9,336 nt of DNA from Thiocapsa sp035467215 (GCF_035467215.1 NZ_DATITZ010000063.1:1-9336); one strand, 5' to 3'. Positions 1 through 6,719 are shown, counted from the first letter of the stretch. Program-made: numbers and translations. Notes: generated by a model from the sequence alone, not told the origin.

Positions 1-823
1 GGTTGATGACCCGGCGGTAGAGGTCGTTGAGGTCGGACGTCGCGAACCGGCCGCCCTCGAGAGGCACGAGGGGGCGGAGGTCGGGGGGGATGACGGGGAG
101 GACCGTCAGGATCATCCACTCGGGCCGATTGCCGGACTCCAGCAGGGACTCCATCAGCTTGAGCCGCTTGGACAGCTTCTTGATCTTGGTCTCGGAGTTG
201 GTGGCCTCGATCTCCTCCCGCATCTGACGCATTTCCGCCGTCAGGTCGAGGGTGCGCAACAGCTCATAGACAGCCTCGGCGCCCATGCGGGCATCGAACT
301 CGTCGCCATTCTCCTCCAGGGCCTCCAGATACTGCTCGTCTGTCAGGAGCTGGCGGCGCTCGAGTTGGGTCATGCCCGGATCGATGACGACAAAGGACTC
401 GAAATAGAGGATGCGCTCGATGTCGCGCAGCGTCATATCGAGCAGCAGACCGATACGCGACGGCAGCGACTTCAGGAACCAGATGTGCGCGACCGGGCTC
501 GCCAGATCGATGTGACCCATGCGCTCGCGCCGGACCTTGGCCAGCGTGACCTCCACACCGCACTTCTCGCACACGACACCGCGGTGCTTCAGGCGCTTGT
601 ACTTGCCGCAGATGCACTCGTAGTCCGTGATCGGGCCGAAGATCTTGGCGCAAAACAGCCCGTCGCGCTCCGGCTTGAAGGTCCGGTAGTTGATCGTCTC
701 CGGCTTCTTGACCTCGCCGTAGGACCAGGAACGGATCATCTCGGGAGAGGCGAGTCCGATCTTGATCGCGTCGAATTCCAGTGCCTGACCCTGCTGCTTG
801 ATGATTTTAAGTAGATCTTTCAA
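1..823 (-). CDS. rpoC: RNA polymerase beta' subunit, N-terminal part (partial)
   Basis: This is the start of the largest RNA polymerase subunit, which forms the clamp and carries the catalytic magnesium site (that part lies outside the window). The first 274 codons are present; the gene runs off at base 1. The frame opens MKDLLKIIKQQ and contains the zinc-ribbon cysteines C70, C72, C85 and C88 (ECIC, then CEKC), at the same numbers as in E. coli. Further blocks are KPETINYRTFKPERDGLFC, RRERMGHIDLASPVAHIWF, LKSLPSRIGLLLDM, PEWMILTVLPVIPPDLRP and, at the edge, GGRFATSDLNDLYRRVIN. The start codon is TTG at 823-821. It has AGGAG 8 nt upstream and an in-frame TAG six codons upstream with no ATG between, so no other initiator is plausible. 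E. coli rpoC also has a non-ATG start (GTG). It follows rpoB after an unusually structured 287-nt spacer. Identity is certain. Confidence 0.98.
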   Translation of the reverse strand, partial: MKDLLKIIKQQGQALEFDAIKIGLASPEMIRSWSYGEVKKPETINYRTFKPERDGLFCAKIFGPITDYECICGKYKRLKHRGVVCEKCGVEVTLAKVRRERMGHIDLASPVAHIWFLKSLPSRIGLLLDMTLRDIERILYFESFVVIDPGMTQLERRQLLTDEQYLEALEENGDEFDARMGAEAVYELLRTLDLTAEMRQMREEIEATNSETKIKKLSKRLKLMESLLESGNRPEWMILTVLPVIPPDLRPLVPLEGGRFATSDLNDLYRRVIN

Positions 824-828
824 GATCT
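813..828 (-). other. Small hairpin holding the rpoC start codon
   Basis: In the transcript AGAUCU (828-823), UGAA (822-819) and AGAUCU (818-813) form a 6-bp stem with a four-base loop. The UUG initiator spans the last base of the 5' arm and the first two loop bases. Pairing is seen directly; an effect on initiation is only inference, and the stem is short and AU-rich at its ends. Confidence 0.4.
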
Positions 829-831
829 TAT

Positions 832-836
832 CTCCT
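832..836 (-). promoter_or_regulatory. Ribosome-binding site deciding the rpoC TTG start
   Basis: The transcript reads AGGAG, 8 nt before the TTG codon at 823-821. Spacing and strength are good, and this is the only strong Shine-Dalgarno next to the conserved N-terminus, which fixes the non-ATG start. Confidence 0.8.
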
Positions 837-878
837 GCCTACAATGACGATGATCAGCAATCGGCCGACCGCCGAAGG

Positions 879-894
879 TCCGTTCGAGAACGGA
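879..894 (-). other. Tetraloop hairpin upstream of rpoC
   Basis: The transcript has UCCGUU CUCG AACGGA, a 6-bp stem with a CUCG loop, in the stretch between repeat unit 2 and the rpoC ribosome-binding site. It adds to the evidence that the spacer is a structured RNA. No U-tract follows, so it is not an intrinsic terminator. Confidence 0.4.
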
Positions 895-923
895 ACACGG
901 CGCTCGAGGCCAAGGGCCAAAAA

Positions 924-1010
924 CTGAACCGCGCCCGCTACGACATGCAAGATCGTCGTCGTGACTCGGCATCGAGAGTCTTCACAAACGACGCAGTCGA
1001 CGCGGTTCAG
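924..1010 (-). repeat. Palindromic repeat unit 2 in the rpoB-rpoC spacer
   Basis: An 87-nt unit bounded by CTGAACCGCG (transcript, 1010-1001) and its exact complement CGCGGTTCAG (933-924). Inside it, CGTCGT pairs with ACGACG and GACTC with GAGTC, giving a long imperfect stem. The 3' arm is followed directly by five U residues (plus-strand A at 919-923) and then GG. It shares its terminal arms and an internal block (GUUUGUGAAGACU versus GUUUGCGAGGAUU) with the neighbouring unit at 1029-1114, so the two look like diverged tandem copies separated by 18 nt. Function is unknown: a dispersed palindromic repeat or a transcript-level regulator are both possible. Confidence 0.7.
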
Positions 1011-1028
1011 AACAATAAAACGAAGCTC

Positions 1029-1114
1029 CTGAACCGCGTCGCGCCGACGCGCGTTGATTGCGATTCGGCCACGCAAGGGCTCAATCCTCGCAAACCCCTC
1101 CGGACGCGGTTCAG
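1029..1114 (-). repeat. Palindromic repeat unit 1, overlapping the rpoB stop codon
   Basis: An 86-nt unit bounded by CTGAACCGCGTC (transcript, 1114-1103) and GACGCGGTTCAG (1040-1029), a perfect 12-bp pairing. The rpoB stop codon TGA (1113-1111) lies inside the first arm. Internal pairing includes CGCGC GUCG GCGCG (1053-1040) and TTGCGA with TCGCAA. The 3' arm of this unit and the 5' arm of unit 2 can also pair with each other: 13 bp, CGACGCGGTTCAG at 998-1010 with its complement at 1029-1041, across an 18-nt loop. The arms are therefore mutually exclusive partners. Confidence 0.7.
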
Positions 1115-4100
1115 TCCTGCTGGAGCTCGATGTTGATCGCCAACGACCGAATCTCCTTCACGAGTACGTTGAACGACTCGGGCATACCCGCTTCCATCCG
1201 ATGGTCGCCGTCCACGATGTTCTTGTACATCTTGGTGCGGCCGTTCACGTCGTCGGACTTCACGGTGAGCATCTCCTGCAGGGTGTAGGCGGCACCGTAG
1301 GCCTCCAGCGCCCAGACCTCCATCTCCCCGAAACGCTGCCCGCCGAACTGCGCCTTGCCGCCCAACGGCTGCTGGGTCACCAGGCTGTACGGCCCGGTGG
1401 AACGCGCGTGCATCTTGTCGTCGACCAAGTGGTTCAGCTTGATGATGTACATGTAGCCGACCGTGACCGGGCGCTCGAAGGGATCGCCGGTGCGCCCGTC
1501 GTAGAGCTGGGTCTGGCCGCTCGGGATACCGATATCCGAGTTGTCCCGATCGGCGAGCTTGAGCATCGCCCGGATCTCCTCCTCGGTCGCGCCGTCGAAC
1601 ACCGGCGTCGCCAGGGGCACACCCCGCGTGAGGTGGCGGGCCAGCTCGATGATCTCATCGTCGGTGAAGCTCTCCAGATCCTCGTGCTTACCGCTGGTGT
1701 TGTAGACCTTCTCGAGGAAGGCACGCAGTTCCGCGACCGCCGTGTGCGCACGCAACATCTTCTCGATCTTCACGCCGAGCCCGTTGGCCGCCCAACCCAG
1801 ATGGGTCTCGAGCACCTGCCCGACGTTCATGCGCGAGGGTACGCCGAGAGGATTCAGCACGATGTCCACGGGCTCGCCGTCCGCCGAGAACGGCATGTCC
1901 TCGATCGGCACGACCTTGGAGATGACGCCCTTGTTGCCGTGGCGTCCGGCCATCTTGTCGCCGGGCTGGACGCGGCGCTTGACGGCCACGTACACCTTCA
2001 CCATCTTGAGCACGCCCGGGGCCAGATCGTCGCCGCTCGAGATCTTGCGTTTCTTGACCTCGTAGCGATCGCGGAATTCCTCACGCTGCTGTTTGATCTG
2101 CGTCGCGACGGCCTCGAGCTGGGTCGCGACGTCTTCGGCGCGCATCCGGATCTCGAGCCACTGATCGCGCGAGCCGTTGGCTGCAAGCTCCTGCAGATAG
2201 GCCTTGGTGATCTTCGCGCCCGGGGCAAGATTGCGCGGACCGCCGTCGGCGACCTTCCCCACCAGCAGTCGCTCCACGCGCTGGAAGGTGTCGTTCTCCA
2301 TAATGCGTTGCTGGTCGGCGAAGTCCTTGCGCACGCGGTCGAGCTCCATCTCCTCGATCTGGAGCGCACGCTTGTCCTTGTCCACGCCGTCGCGGGTGAA
2401 GACCTGCACGTCGACCACCGTTCCGCTCATCCCCGAAGGCAGGCGCAGCGAGGTGTCCTTCACGTCGGACGCCTTCTCGCCGAAGATCGCGCGCAGCAGC
2501 TTCTCCTCGGGCGTCAGCTGGGTCTCGCCCTTGGGCGTGACCTTGCCGACCAGGATGTCGCCGTCGCGTACCTCCGCACCGACATAGACGACGCCCGACT
2601 CGTCGAGCTTGGCCAAGGCCGACTCGCCGACGTTGGGGATATCGCTCGTGATCTCTTCGGGCCCCAGCTTGGTGTCGCGCGCCAGGCAGGCGAGCTCCTC
2701 GATGTGGATGCTGGTGAAGCGATCTTCCTGCACCAGGCGCTCGGAGAGCAGGATCGAGTCCTCGAAGTTGTAGCCGTTCCAGGGCATGAAGGCGACCCGC
2801 AGGTTCTGCCCCAGGGCCAACTCGCCCATGTCCGTGGACGGACCGTCGGCCATGACGTCGTCCACCGCAACGACATCGCCCGGTTTGACCAGGGGACGCT
2901 GATTGATGCATGTATTCTGGTTGGAGCGCGTGTACTTGGTGAGGTTGTAGATGTCCACGCCGGGGATGCCGGGGACGGCCTCGTCGTCGTTGACCCGCAC
3001 CACGATGCGCGCGGCGTCGACCGATTCGATGACACCGCCGCGACGCGCCACCACACAGACGCCCGAGTCCTTGGCCACCACGCGCTCCATGCCGGTGCCG
3101 ATCAGCGGCTTCTCGGCCCGCAGGGTCGGCACCGCCTGGCGCTGCATGTTCGAACCCATGAGTGCCCGGTTGGCGTCGTCGTGCTCCAGGAAGGGGATCA
3201 GGGACGCCGCCACCGAGACGATCTGACGCGGCGAGACGTCCATGAACTGGACCTCCTCGGGCGCACGCATCGTGAACTCGTTGGCATGACGGCAAGACAC
3301 CAAGGCGTCGGTCAGGCGACCCTCGTCGTCGAGCGTGGCGTTGGCCTGCGCGATCACGAAGTTGCCTTCCTCGATCGCCGACAGATACTGGATGTCCATG
3401 GTCACCAGGCCACCTTCCACCTTGCGGTAGGGGGTTTCCAGGAAGCCATAGGAGTTGGTCCGCGCATAGACGGCCAAGGAGTTGATCAGACCGATGTTCG
3501 GACCTTCAGGGGTCTCGATCGGACAGACGCGGCCGTAATGCGTCGGGTGCACGTCGCGCACCTCGAACCCGGCGCGCTCGCGGGCCAGGCCGCCCGGGCC
3601 GAGTGCCGACACGCGACGCTTGTGGGTGACCTCGGAGAGCGGGTTGTTCTGGTCCATGAACTGCGAGAGCTGACTGGAGCCGAAGAACTCCTTGATCGCG
3701 GCCGAGACCGGCTTGGCGTTGATCAGCTCTTGCGGCATGAGCCCCTCGGACTCGGCGAGCGACAGACGCTCCTTGACCGCACGCTCCACCCGCACCAGAC
3801 CCACGCGGAATTGATTCTCCGCCATCTCGCCGACGCAACGGATACGGCGGTTGCCGAGGTGGTCGATGTCGTCCACGCTTCCGCGGCCGTTGCGCAGCTC
3901 CACCAAGACCTTGAGCGCCTCGATGATGTCGGAGGTGTCGCCCTGCTCCTGATAGAGCCGCTTGGAGAGCTCGTCATTACGATTGCTGAAGTAGCGCCCG
4001 TCGTAGATGACGCCCGGCCCTTCCTCGGAGGTACGCCCGAGTCGCCGGTTGAACTTCATTCGGCCCACGGCGGAGAGATCGTACCGATCCGGCGTAAAGA

Positions 4101-5283
4101 AGAGGTTGTGGAACAGGTTTTGAGCCGCCTCTTTGGTCGGCGGCTCGCCCGGACGCATCATGCGGTAGATCTCGACCTGCGCCTCGAGGTCGCTGGTGGT
4201 GGGATCGATCCGCAGGGTCTCGGAGATATAGGGGCCATGATCGAGGTCGTTGACGAAGAGCGTCTCGAGCGTCTCGATGCCTTTCTCGAAGAGGGTCTCG
4301 AGCAGCTCCGGAGTGATCTCGGCGTTCGCCTCGGCGATCACCTCGCCCGTCTCGGTATCGATCTGAGGATGGGCCAGGACGCGGCCGATCAGGAAATCGG
4401 ACGGGACATCGAGGCGCTCGATGCCGGCCTTTTGAAGCTCGCGGATGTGTCTTGCCGTGACGCGACGCCCGGACTCCACGAGCAGTTCATCCCCGAGCAT
4501 GACGTCGAATCCGACCGTCTCCCCGCGCAGGCGCTCCGGAACCAGGTCGAGCGTGACCGAGCGATCGCGGATCCGGAAGGTATCGGTCACGAAGAAGCGC
4601 TCGAGGATGTCCTCGACGCCGTAGCCCAGCGCGCGCAGTAGGATGGTCGCCGGCAGCTTGCGGCGACGGTCGATACGCACGAAGACGTTGTCCTTGGGAT
4701 CGAACTCGAAATCGAGCCAGGATCCGCGGTACGGGATGACCCGCGCCGAGAAGAGCAGCTTGCCCGAGGAGTGGGTCTTGCCCTTGTCGTGATCGAAGAA
4801 GACACCGGGCGAGCGATGCAGCTGCGAGACGATGACGCGCTCGGTCCCGTTGATGATGAAGGTGCCGGTGCCGGTCATGAGCGGCAATTCGCCCATGTAG
4901 ACCTCTTGCTCGCGCACGTCCTTGATGACCTTGGAGCCGGCCGGGGCATCACGGTCGTAGATCACCAGGCGCAGCAGCACGCGCAAGGGCGCGGCGAAGG
5001 TCGCACCGCGCAGATGACACTCGCGCTCGTCGAACACCGGATCGCCGAGCCGATATTTCACGTATTCGAGAACGGCGTTGCCCGAGTAGCTCTCGATCGG
5101 AAAGACGGTCTTGAAGGCCGCATGAAGACCCACGTCGCGCCGATCCCCGATCGGCCGGTCGGCCTGCAGGAACTCGTGATAGGAATCGATCTGCGTCGCC
5201 AACAGGAAAGGCACGTCCAGGATGCTCGGACGCTTGCCGAAGTCTTTACGAATGCGCTTTTTTTCGGTGAACGAATAGGCCAT
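1111..5283 (-). CDS. rpoB: RNA polymerase beta subunit
   Basis: Complete 1390-residue beta subunit, somewhat longer than E. coli RpoB (1342). With beta' it forms the catalytic core and the rifampicin pocket. The start ATG at 5283 is preceded by GAGGG 9 nt upstream and gives MAYSFTEKKRIRKDFGKRP, the family N-terminus. The rifampicin region reads SQLSQFMDQNNPLSEVTHKR, with D544, H554 and S559 matching E. coli D516, H526 and S531, so no resistance change is visible. The active-site lysines lie in GDKMAGRHGNKG at K1110 and K1118 (E. coli K1065 and K1073). The gammaproteobacterial insert occupies roughly residues 965-1085. About 25 extra residues relative to E. coli lie near 416-446, after GRMKFNRRLGR. 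The protein ends SLAINIELQQD, and its TGA stop is inside a palindromic repeat arm. It is probably transcribed from upstream ribosomal promoters through rplL. Identity is certain. Confidence 0.99.
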   Translation of the reverse strand: MAYSFTEKKRIRKDFGKRPSILDVPFLLATQIDSYHEFLQADRPIGDRRDVGLHAAFKTVFPIESYSGNAVLEYVKYRLGDPVFDERECHLRGATFAAPLRVLLRLVIYDRDAPAGSKVIKDVREQEVYMGELPLMTGTGTFIINGTERVIVSQLHRSPGVFFDHDKGKTHSSGKLLFSARVIPYRGSWLDFEFDPKDNVFVRIDRRRKLPATILLRALGYGVEDILERFFVTDTFRIRDRSVTLDLVPERLRGETVGFDVMLGDELLVESGRRVTARHIRELQKAGIERLDVPSDFLIGRVLAHPQIDTETGEVIAEANAEITPELLETLFEKGIETLETLFVNDLDHGPYISETLRIDPTTSDLEAQVEIYRMMRPGEPPTKEAAQNLFHNLFFTPDRYDLSAVGRMKFNRRLGRTSEEGPGVIYDGRYFSNRNDELSKRLYQEQGDTSDIIEALKVLVELRNGRGSVDDIDHLGNRRIRCVGEMAENQFRVGLVRVERAVKERLSLAESEGLMPQELINAKPVSAAIKEFFGSSQLSQFMDQNNPLSEVTHKRRVSALGPGGLARERAGFEVRDVHPTHYGRVCPIETPEGPNIGLINSLAVYARTNSYGFLETPYRKVEGGLVTMDIQYLSAIEEGNFVIAQANATLDDEGRLTDALVSCRHANEFTMRAPEEVQFMDVSPRQIVSVAASLIPFLEHDDANRALMGSNMQRQAVPTLRAEKPLIGTGMERVVAKDSGVCVVARRGGVIESVDAARIVVRVNDDEAVPGIPGVDIYNLTKYTRSNQNTCINQRPLVKPGDVVAVDDVMADGPSTDMGELALGQNLRVAFMPWNGYNFEDSILLSERLVQEDRFTSIHIEELACLARDTKLGPEEITSDIPNVGESALAKLDESGVVYVGAEVRDGDILVGKVTPKGETQLTPEEKLLRAIFGEKASDVKDTSLRLPSGMSGTVVDVQVFTRDGVDKDKRALQIEEMELDRVRKDFADQQRIMENDTFQRVERLLVGKVADGGPRNLAPGAKITKAYLQELAANGSRDQWLEIRMRAEDVATQLEAVATQIKQQREEFRDRYEVKKRKISSGDDLAPGVLKMVKVYVAVKRRVQPGDKMAGRHGNKGVISKVVPIEDMPFSADGEPVDIVLNPLGVPSRMNVGQVLETHLGWAANGLGVKIEKMLRAHTAVAELRAFLEKVYNTSGKHEDLESFTDDEIIELARHLTRGVPLATPVFDGATEEEIRAMLKLADRDNSDIGIPSGQTQLYDGRTGDPFERPVTVGYMYIIKLNHLVDDKMHARSTGPYSLVTQQPLGGKAQFGGQRFGEMEVWALEAYGAAYTLQEMLTVKSDDVNGRTKMYKNIVDGDHRMEAGMPESFNVLVKEIRSLAINIELQQD

Positions 5284-5327
5284 GATGCCTTTCCCTCGAA
5301 ATACGTGCTTGTGTCCAGGACGGGGGT

Positions 5328-5379
5328 CGACGCCGCGGCGGATCGCGGGCGTCGGGGTCGGACCTCTGCGGTCAGGTCC
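5328..5379 (-). other. Two further inverted repeats in the rpoB leader
   Basis: GGACCT (5360-5365) pairs with AGGTCC (5374-5379) across 8 nt, and CGACGCC (5328-5334) pairs with GGCGTCG (5348-5354) across 13 nt. Both lie between the long stem at 5396-5438 and the rpoB start. They show that the rest of this 241-nt spacer is likely to be folded RNA; no promoter was recognised in it. Confidence 0.35.
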
Positions 5380-5395
5380 TTGGCGACGACGTCGC

Positions 5396-5438
5396 CCCGT
5401 TTACGAAGCGTCCGGCATGCCGGTGTCGTCCAAACGGG
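5396..5438 (-). other. Long interrupted hairpin in the rplL-rpoB spacer
   Basis: Arms CCCGTTT (5396-5402) and AAACGGG (5432-5438) share a centre with the perfect 12-bp palindrome CCGGCATGCCGG (5412-5423), and ACGA/TCGT pairs between them. Together these form one long bulged stem in the transcript. In E. coli the rplL-rpoB spacer carries a partial terminator and an RNase III processing stem. This structure is in the equivalent place, so a processing site is a reasonable inference. No U-tract follows. Confidence 0.45.
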
Positions 5439-5462
5439 TCGTCAAAACCCAACGGCGAAAGG

Positions 5463-5483
5463 CCGGCGGCTACTCGCCGCCAG
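5463..5483 (-). other. GC-rich hairpin just after rplL, possible attenuator
   Basis: In the transcript CUGGCGGC GAGUA GCCGCCGG forms an 8-bp stem with one G-U pair, beginning about 40 nt after the rplL stop. A TTTT run follows only 14 nt later, so this is not a canonical intrinsic terminator. Its place matches the E. coli rplL-rpoB attenuator that lowers rpoBC transcription relative to the ribosomal genes. Confidence 0.4.
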
Positions 5484-5524
5484 CCCGAAGGTCCCACCGA
5501 AAGAAGCTTCGACGCAATGCGCCG

Positions 5525-5902
5525 TTACTTCACTTCGACCGTGGCACCAGCCTCTTCGAGGAGCTTCTTGGCCTCTTCGGCCTCGCCCTTGGAAACGGCT
5601 TCCTTCAGGGTCGTCGGTGCGCCTTCGACGGCGTCCTTCGCTTCCTTCAAGCCAAGGCCGGTCAAAGAACGCACGGCCTTGATGACCGCAACCTTGTTGG
5701 CACCGAACGACGCCAGGATGACGTCGAACTCGGTCTGCTCCTCGACCGGTGCGGCTTCAACGCCGGCACCGGCTGCCGGGGCGGCCACGGCGGCAGCCGC
5801 GGTCACGCCGAACTTCTCTTCCATCGCGCTGATGAGGTCGACGACCTCCAACACGGTCATGTTGCCGATTGCTTCAAGGATCTCGTCTTTGGAGACGGCC
5901 AT
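5525..5902 (-). CDS. rplL: 50S ribosomal protein L7/L12
   Basis: A 125-residue stalk protein (E. coli 121). Dimers bind the L10 C-terminal helix and recruit the translational GTPases, including EF-Tu whose gene ends at the head of this window. The N-terminal dimerisation domain (about 1-33, ending AMEEKFGV) is followed by an Ala/Pro/Gly-rich hinge (about 34-53) and the C-terminal globular domain (about 54-125). That domain contains the factor-binding helix region KVAVIKAVRSLTGLGLKEAK (70-89). The ATG at 5902 has AGGAG 6 nt upstream, a strong site as expected for a protein made in several copies per ribosome. It lies 51 nt after rplJ and is probably covered by the same L10-L7/L12 feedback. Confidence 0.99.
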   Translation of the reverse strand: MAVSKDEILEAIGNMTVLEVVDLISAMEEKFGVTAAAAVAAPAAGAGVEAAPVEEQTEFDVILASFGANKVAVIKAVRSLTGLGLKEAKDAVEGAPTTLKEAVSKGEAEEAKKLLEEAGATVEVK

Positions 5903-5953
5903 GGTGAGCTCCTGAGATATCTCTAAAATGGAATTGCTGGTGAACGGAGCCGC

Positions 5954-6481
5954 CTAAGCGGCCTCTTTCGCATCGCGAATCGCGGCGATGGTGCGGACCA
6001 ACTTGCCCGGCACCTCGTTGATCGTCGCTGCAAGCTTTTGCACGGGCGCCTTCATCACGGCCATGAGCAAGCTGATCGCCTGATCGCGGGTCGGCATCTT
6101 GGCGAGATTGCCGAGCTCCGAGGGATCAAGCAGCTTGCCTCCGAGGGCGACAAGACGCACTTCGACCTTGTTGTGGTCCTTTGCAAAGGCTTCCATGACA
6201 CGCGCCGCCGAACCCGGGTCTTCTCGCGAGAAGGCGAGTACCAACGGGCCCGTAAGCCCCTCGCTCATGCACGCAAAGTCCGTATCCTGCAACGCACGTC
6301 TGGCCAAAGTGTTCTTGACGACGCGGACATAAACCCCGGCCTTGCGCGCCTCCACGCGAAGCCGTGTCATCTGTTCCACGGTCAAGCCCCGATACTCGGC
6401 CCCGACGGCCGAATGGGCACCTTTGGCGACTTCCGCGACCTCGGCGACGATGATTTCTTTTTGCGCAAAACTAAGCGCCAT
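5954..6481 (-). CDS. rplJ: 50S ribosomal protein L10
   Basis: A 175-residue stalk base protein (E. coli 165). It binds 23S rRNA together with L11 and carries L7/L12 dimers on its C-terminal helix. The N-terminal rRNA-binding domain contains VVKNTLARRA (54-63). The C-terminal portion, from about 135, is the helical L7/L12-binding tail ending AAIRDAKEAA. The start chosen is ATG at 6481, with GAGG 8 nt upstream and the family N-terminus MALSFAQKE. An in-frame ATG at 6538 would add 19 residues with no family similarity and is rejected. It is preceded by a long structured leader resembling the L10 leader, consistent with repression by the L10-L7/L12 complex. Confidence 0.99.
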   Translation of the reverse strand: MALSFAQKEIIVAEVAEVAKGAHSAVGAEYRGLTVEQMTRLRVEARKAGVYVRVVKNTLARRALQDTDFACMSEGLTGPLVLAFSREDPGSAARVMEAFAKDHNKVEVRLVALGGKLLDPSELGNLAKMPTRDQAISLLMAVMKAPVQKLAATINEVPGKLVRTIAAIRDAKEAA

Positions 6482-6504
6482 GTTCGTCACCTCTTGTCGG
6501 TAAA

Positions 6505-6520
6505 CCCGGCCTGAGCCGGG
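6505..6520 (-). other. GC hairpin just upstream of the rplJ ribosome-binding site
   Basis: The transcript has CCCGGC UCAG GCCGGG followed by UUUA, ending about 11 nt before the GAGG site of rplJ. It looks like a short terminator stem, but three U residues are too few for a confident call. It may instead be part of the leader fold that controls access to the rplJ start. Confidence 0.4.
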
Positions 6521-6598
6521 GCCGTCGAGGACGCGCATCCAACGCGAGCTCTCGGGCGATCATGTGCACCGTCACCAGCAAAACGACTGATTCGGGAG

Positions 6599-6680
6599 CA
6601 CCGTCTGCGCAGGCAGGCGAGCCATTAAGTCCACTGCACCGAGTCCTTATCGGGCCGGGGACACCTGCGGTCTTTGACGG
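6599..6680 (-). promoter_or_regulatory. L10 leader RNA (autoregulatory site for L10-L7/L12)
   Basis: In the rplA-rplJ spacer the transcript has CCGUC (6680-6676), AAAGAC, CGCAGG (6669-6664), then an arm containing CUUAAU, then CCUGCG (6613-6608), CA and GACGGUG. CCGUC pairs with GACGG and CGCAGG with CCUGCG. They are joined by an asymmetric internal loop (AAAGAC against CA). The blocks AAGACCGCAGGUG, CUUAAU and CUGCGNAGACGGUG match, from memory, the E. coli rplJ leader bound by the L10-L7/L12 complex (Rfam L10_leader family). The position upstream of rplJ fits. The match is recalled, not searched. Confidence 0.75.
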
Positions 6681-6703
6681 TCCCCGGCTTTCGCCGGGTC
6701 CCC
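6657..6703 (-). other. Upstream folded part of the rplJ leader
   Basis: CCCGGC GAAA GCCGGG (6698-6683) is a GNRA-capped hairpin. It may sit inside an outer pairing of GGGGAC (6703-6698) with GUCCCC (6662-6657), though base 6698 is claimed by both stems, so they compete slightly. The outer pairing also competes with part of the L10-leader fold, suggesting alternative conformations. Confidence 0.4.
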
Positions 6704-6719
6704 AAAGAAGACTGAACGT

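Noticed and set aside
27..653. Small open frames on both strands inside rpoC
   Set aside because: They are out-of-frame shadows of the conserved beta' reading frame.
919..1010. Simple intrinsic terminator formed by arms 3 and 4 plus UUUUU
   Set aside because: The loop is 67 nt and the U-tract only five bases, followed by GG. A true terminator before rpoC would be harmful unless conditional. Kept only as part of the switch hypothesis.
3620..3700. Rifampicin-resistance substitutions in rpoB
   Set aside because: Residues D544, H554, S559 and their neighbours are the wild-type ones.
1054..4641. A 1195-codon open frame on the plus strand, antisense to rpoB
   Set aside because: It is opposite an unmistakable rpoB. 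Long antisense frames are expected in high-GC genes with GC-rich third positions, and the translation (rich in H, V, L, D, R) resembles no known family. No ribosome-binding site or promoter supports it.
4771..5682. Plus-strand open frame of 303 codons across the rpoB start, the spacer and the rplL end
   Set aside because: It overlaps two conserved genes on the other strand, and its composition is that of an antisense shadow.
6482..6538. A 19-codon N-terminal extension of rplJ from an ATG at 6538
   Set aside because: The extension covers the leader hairpin, has no family similarity, and lacks a ribosome-binding site as good as that before 6481.
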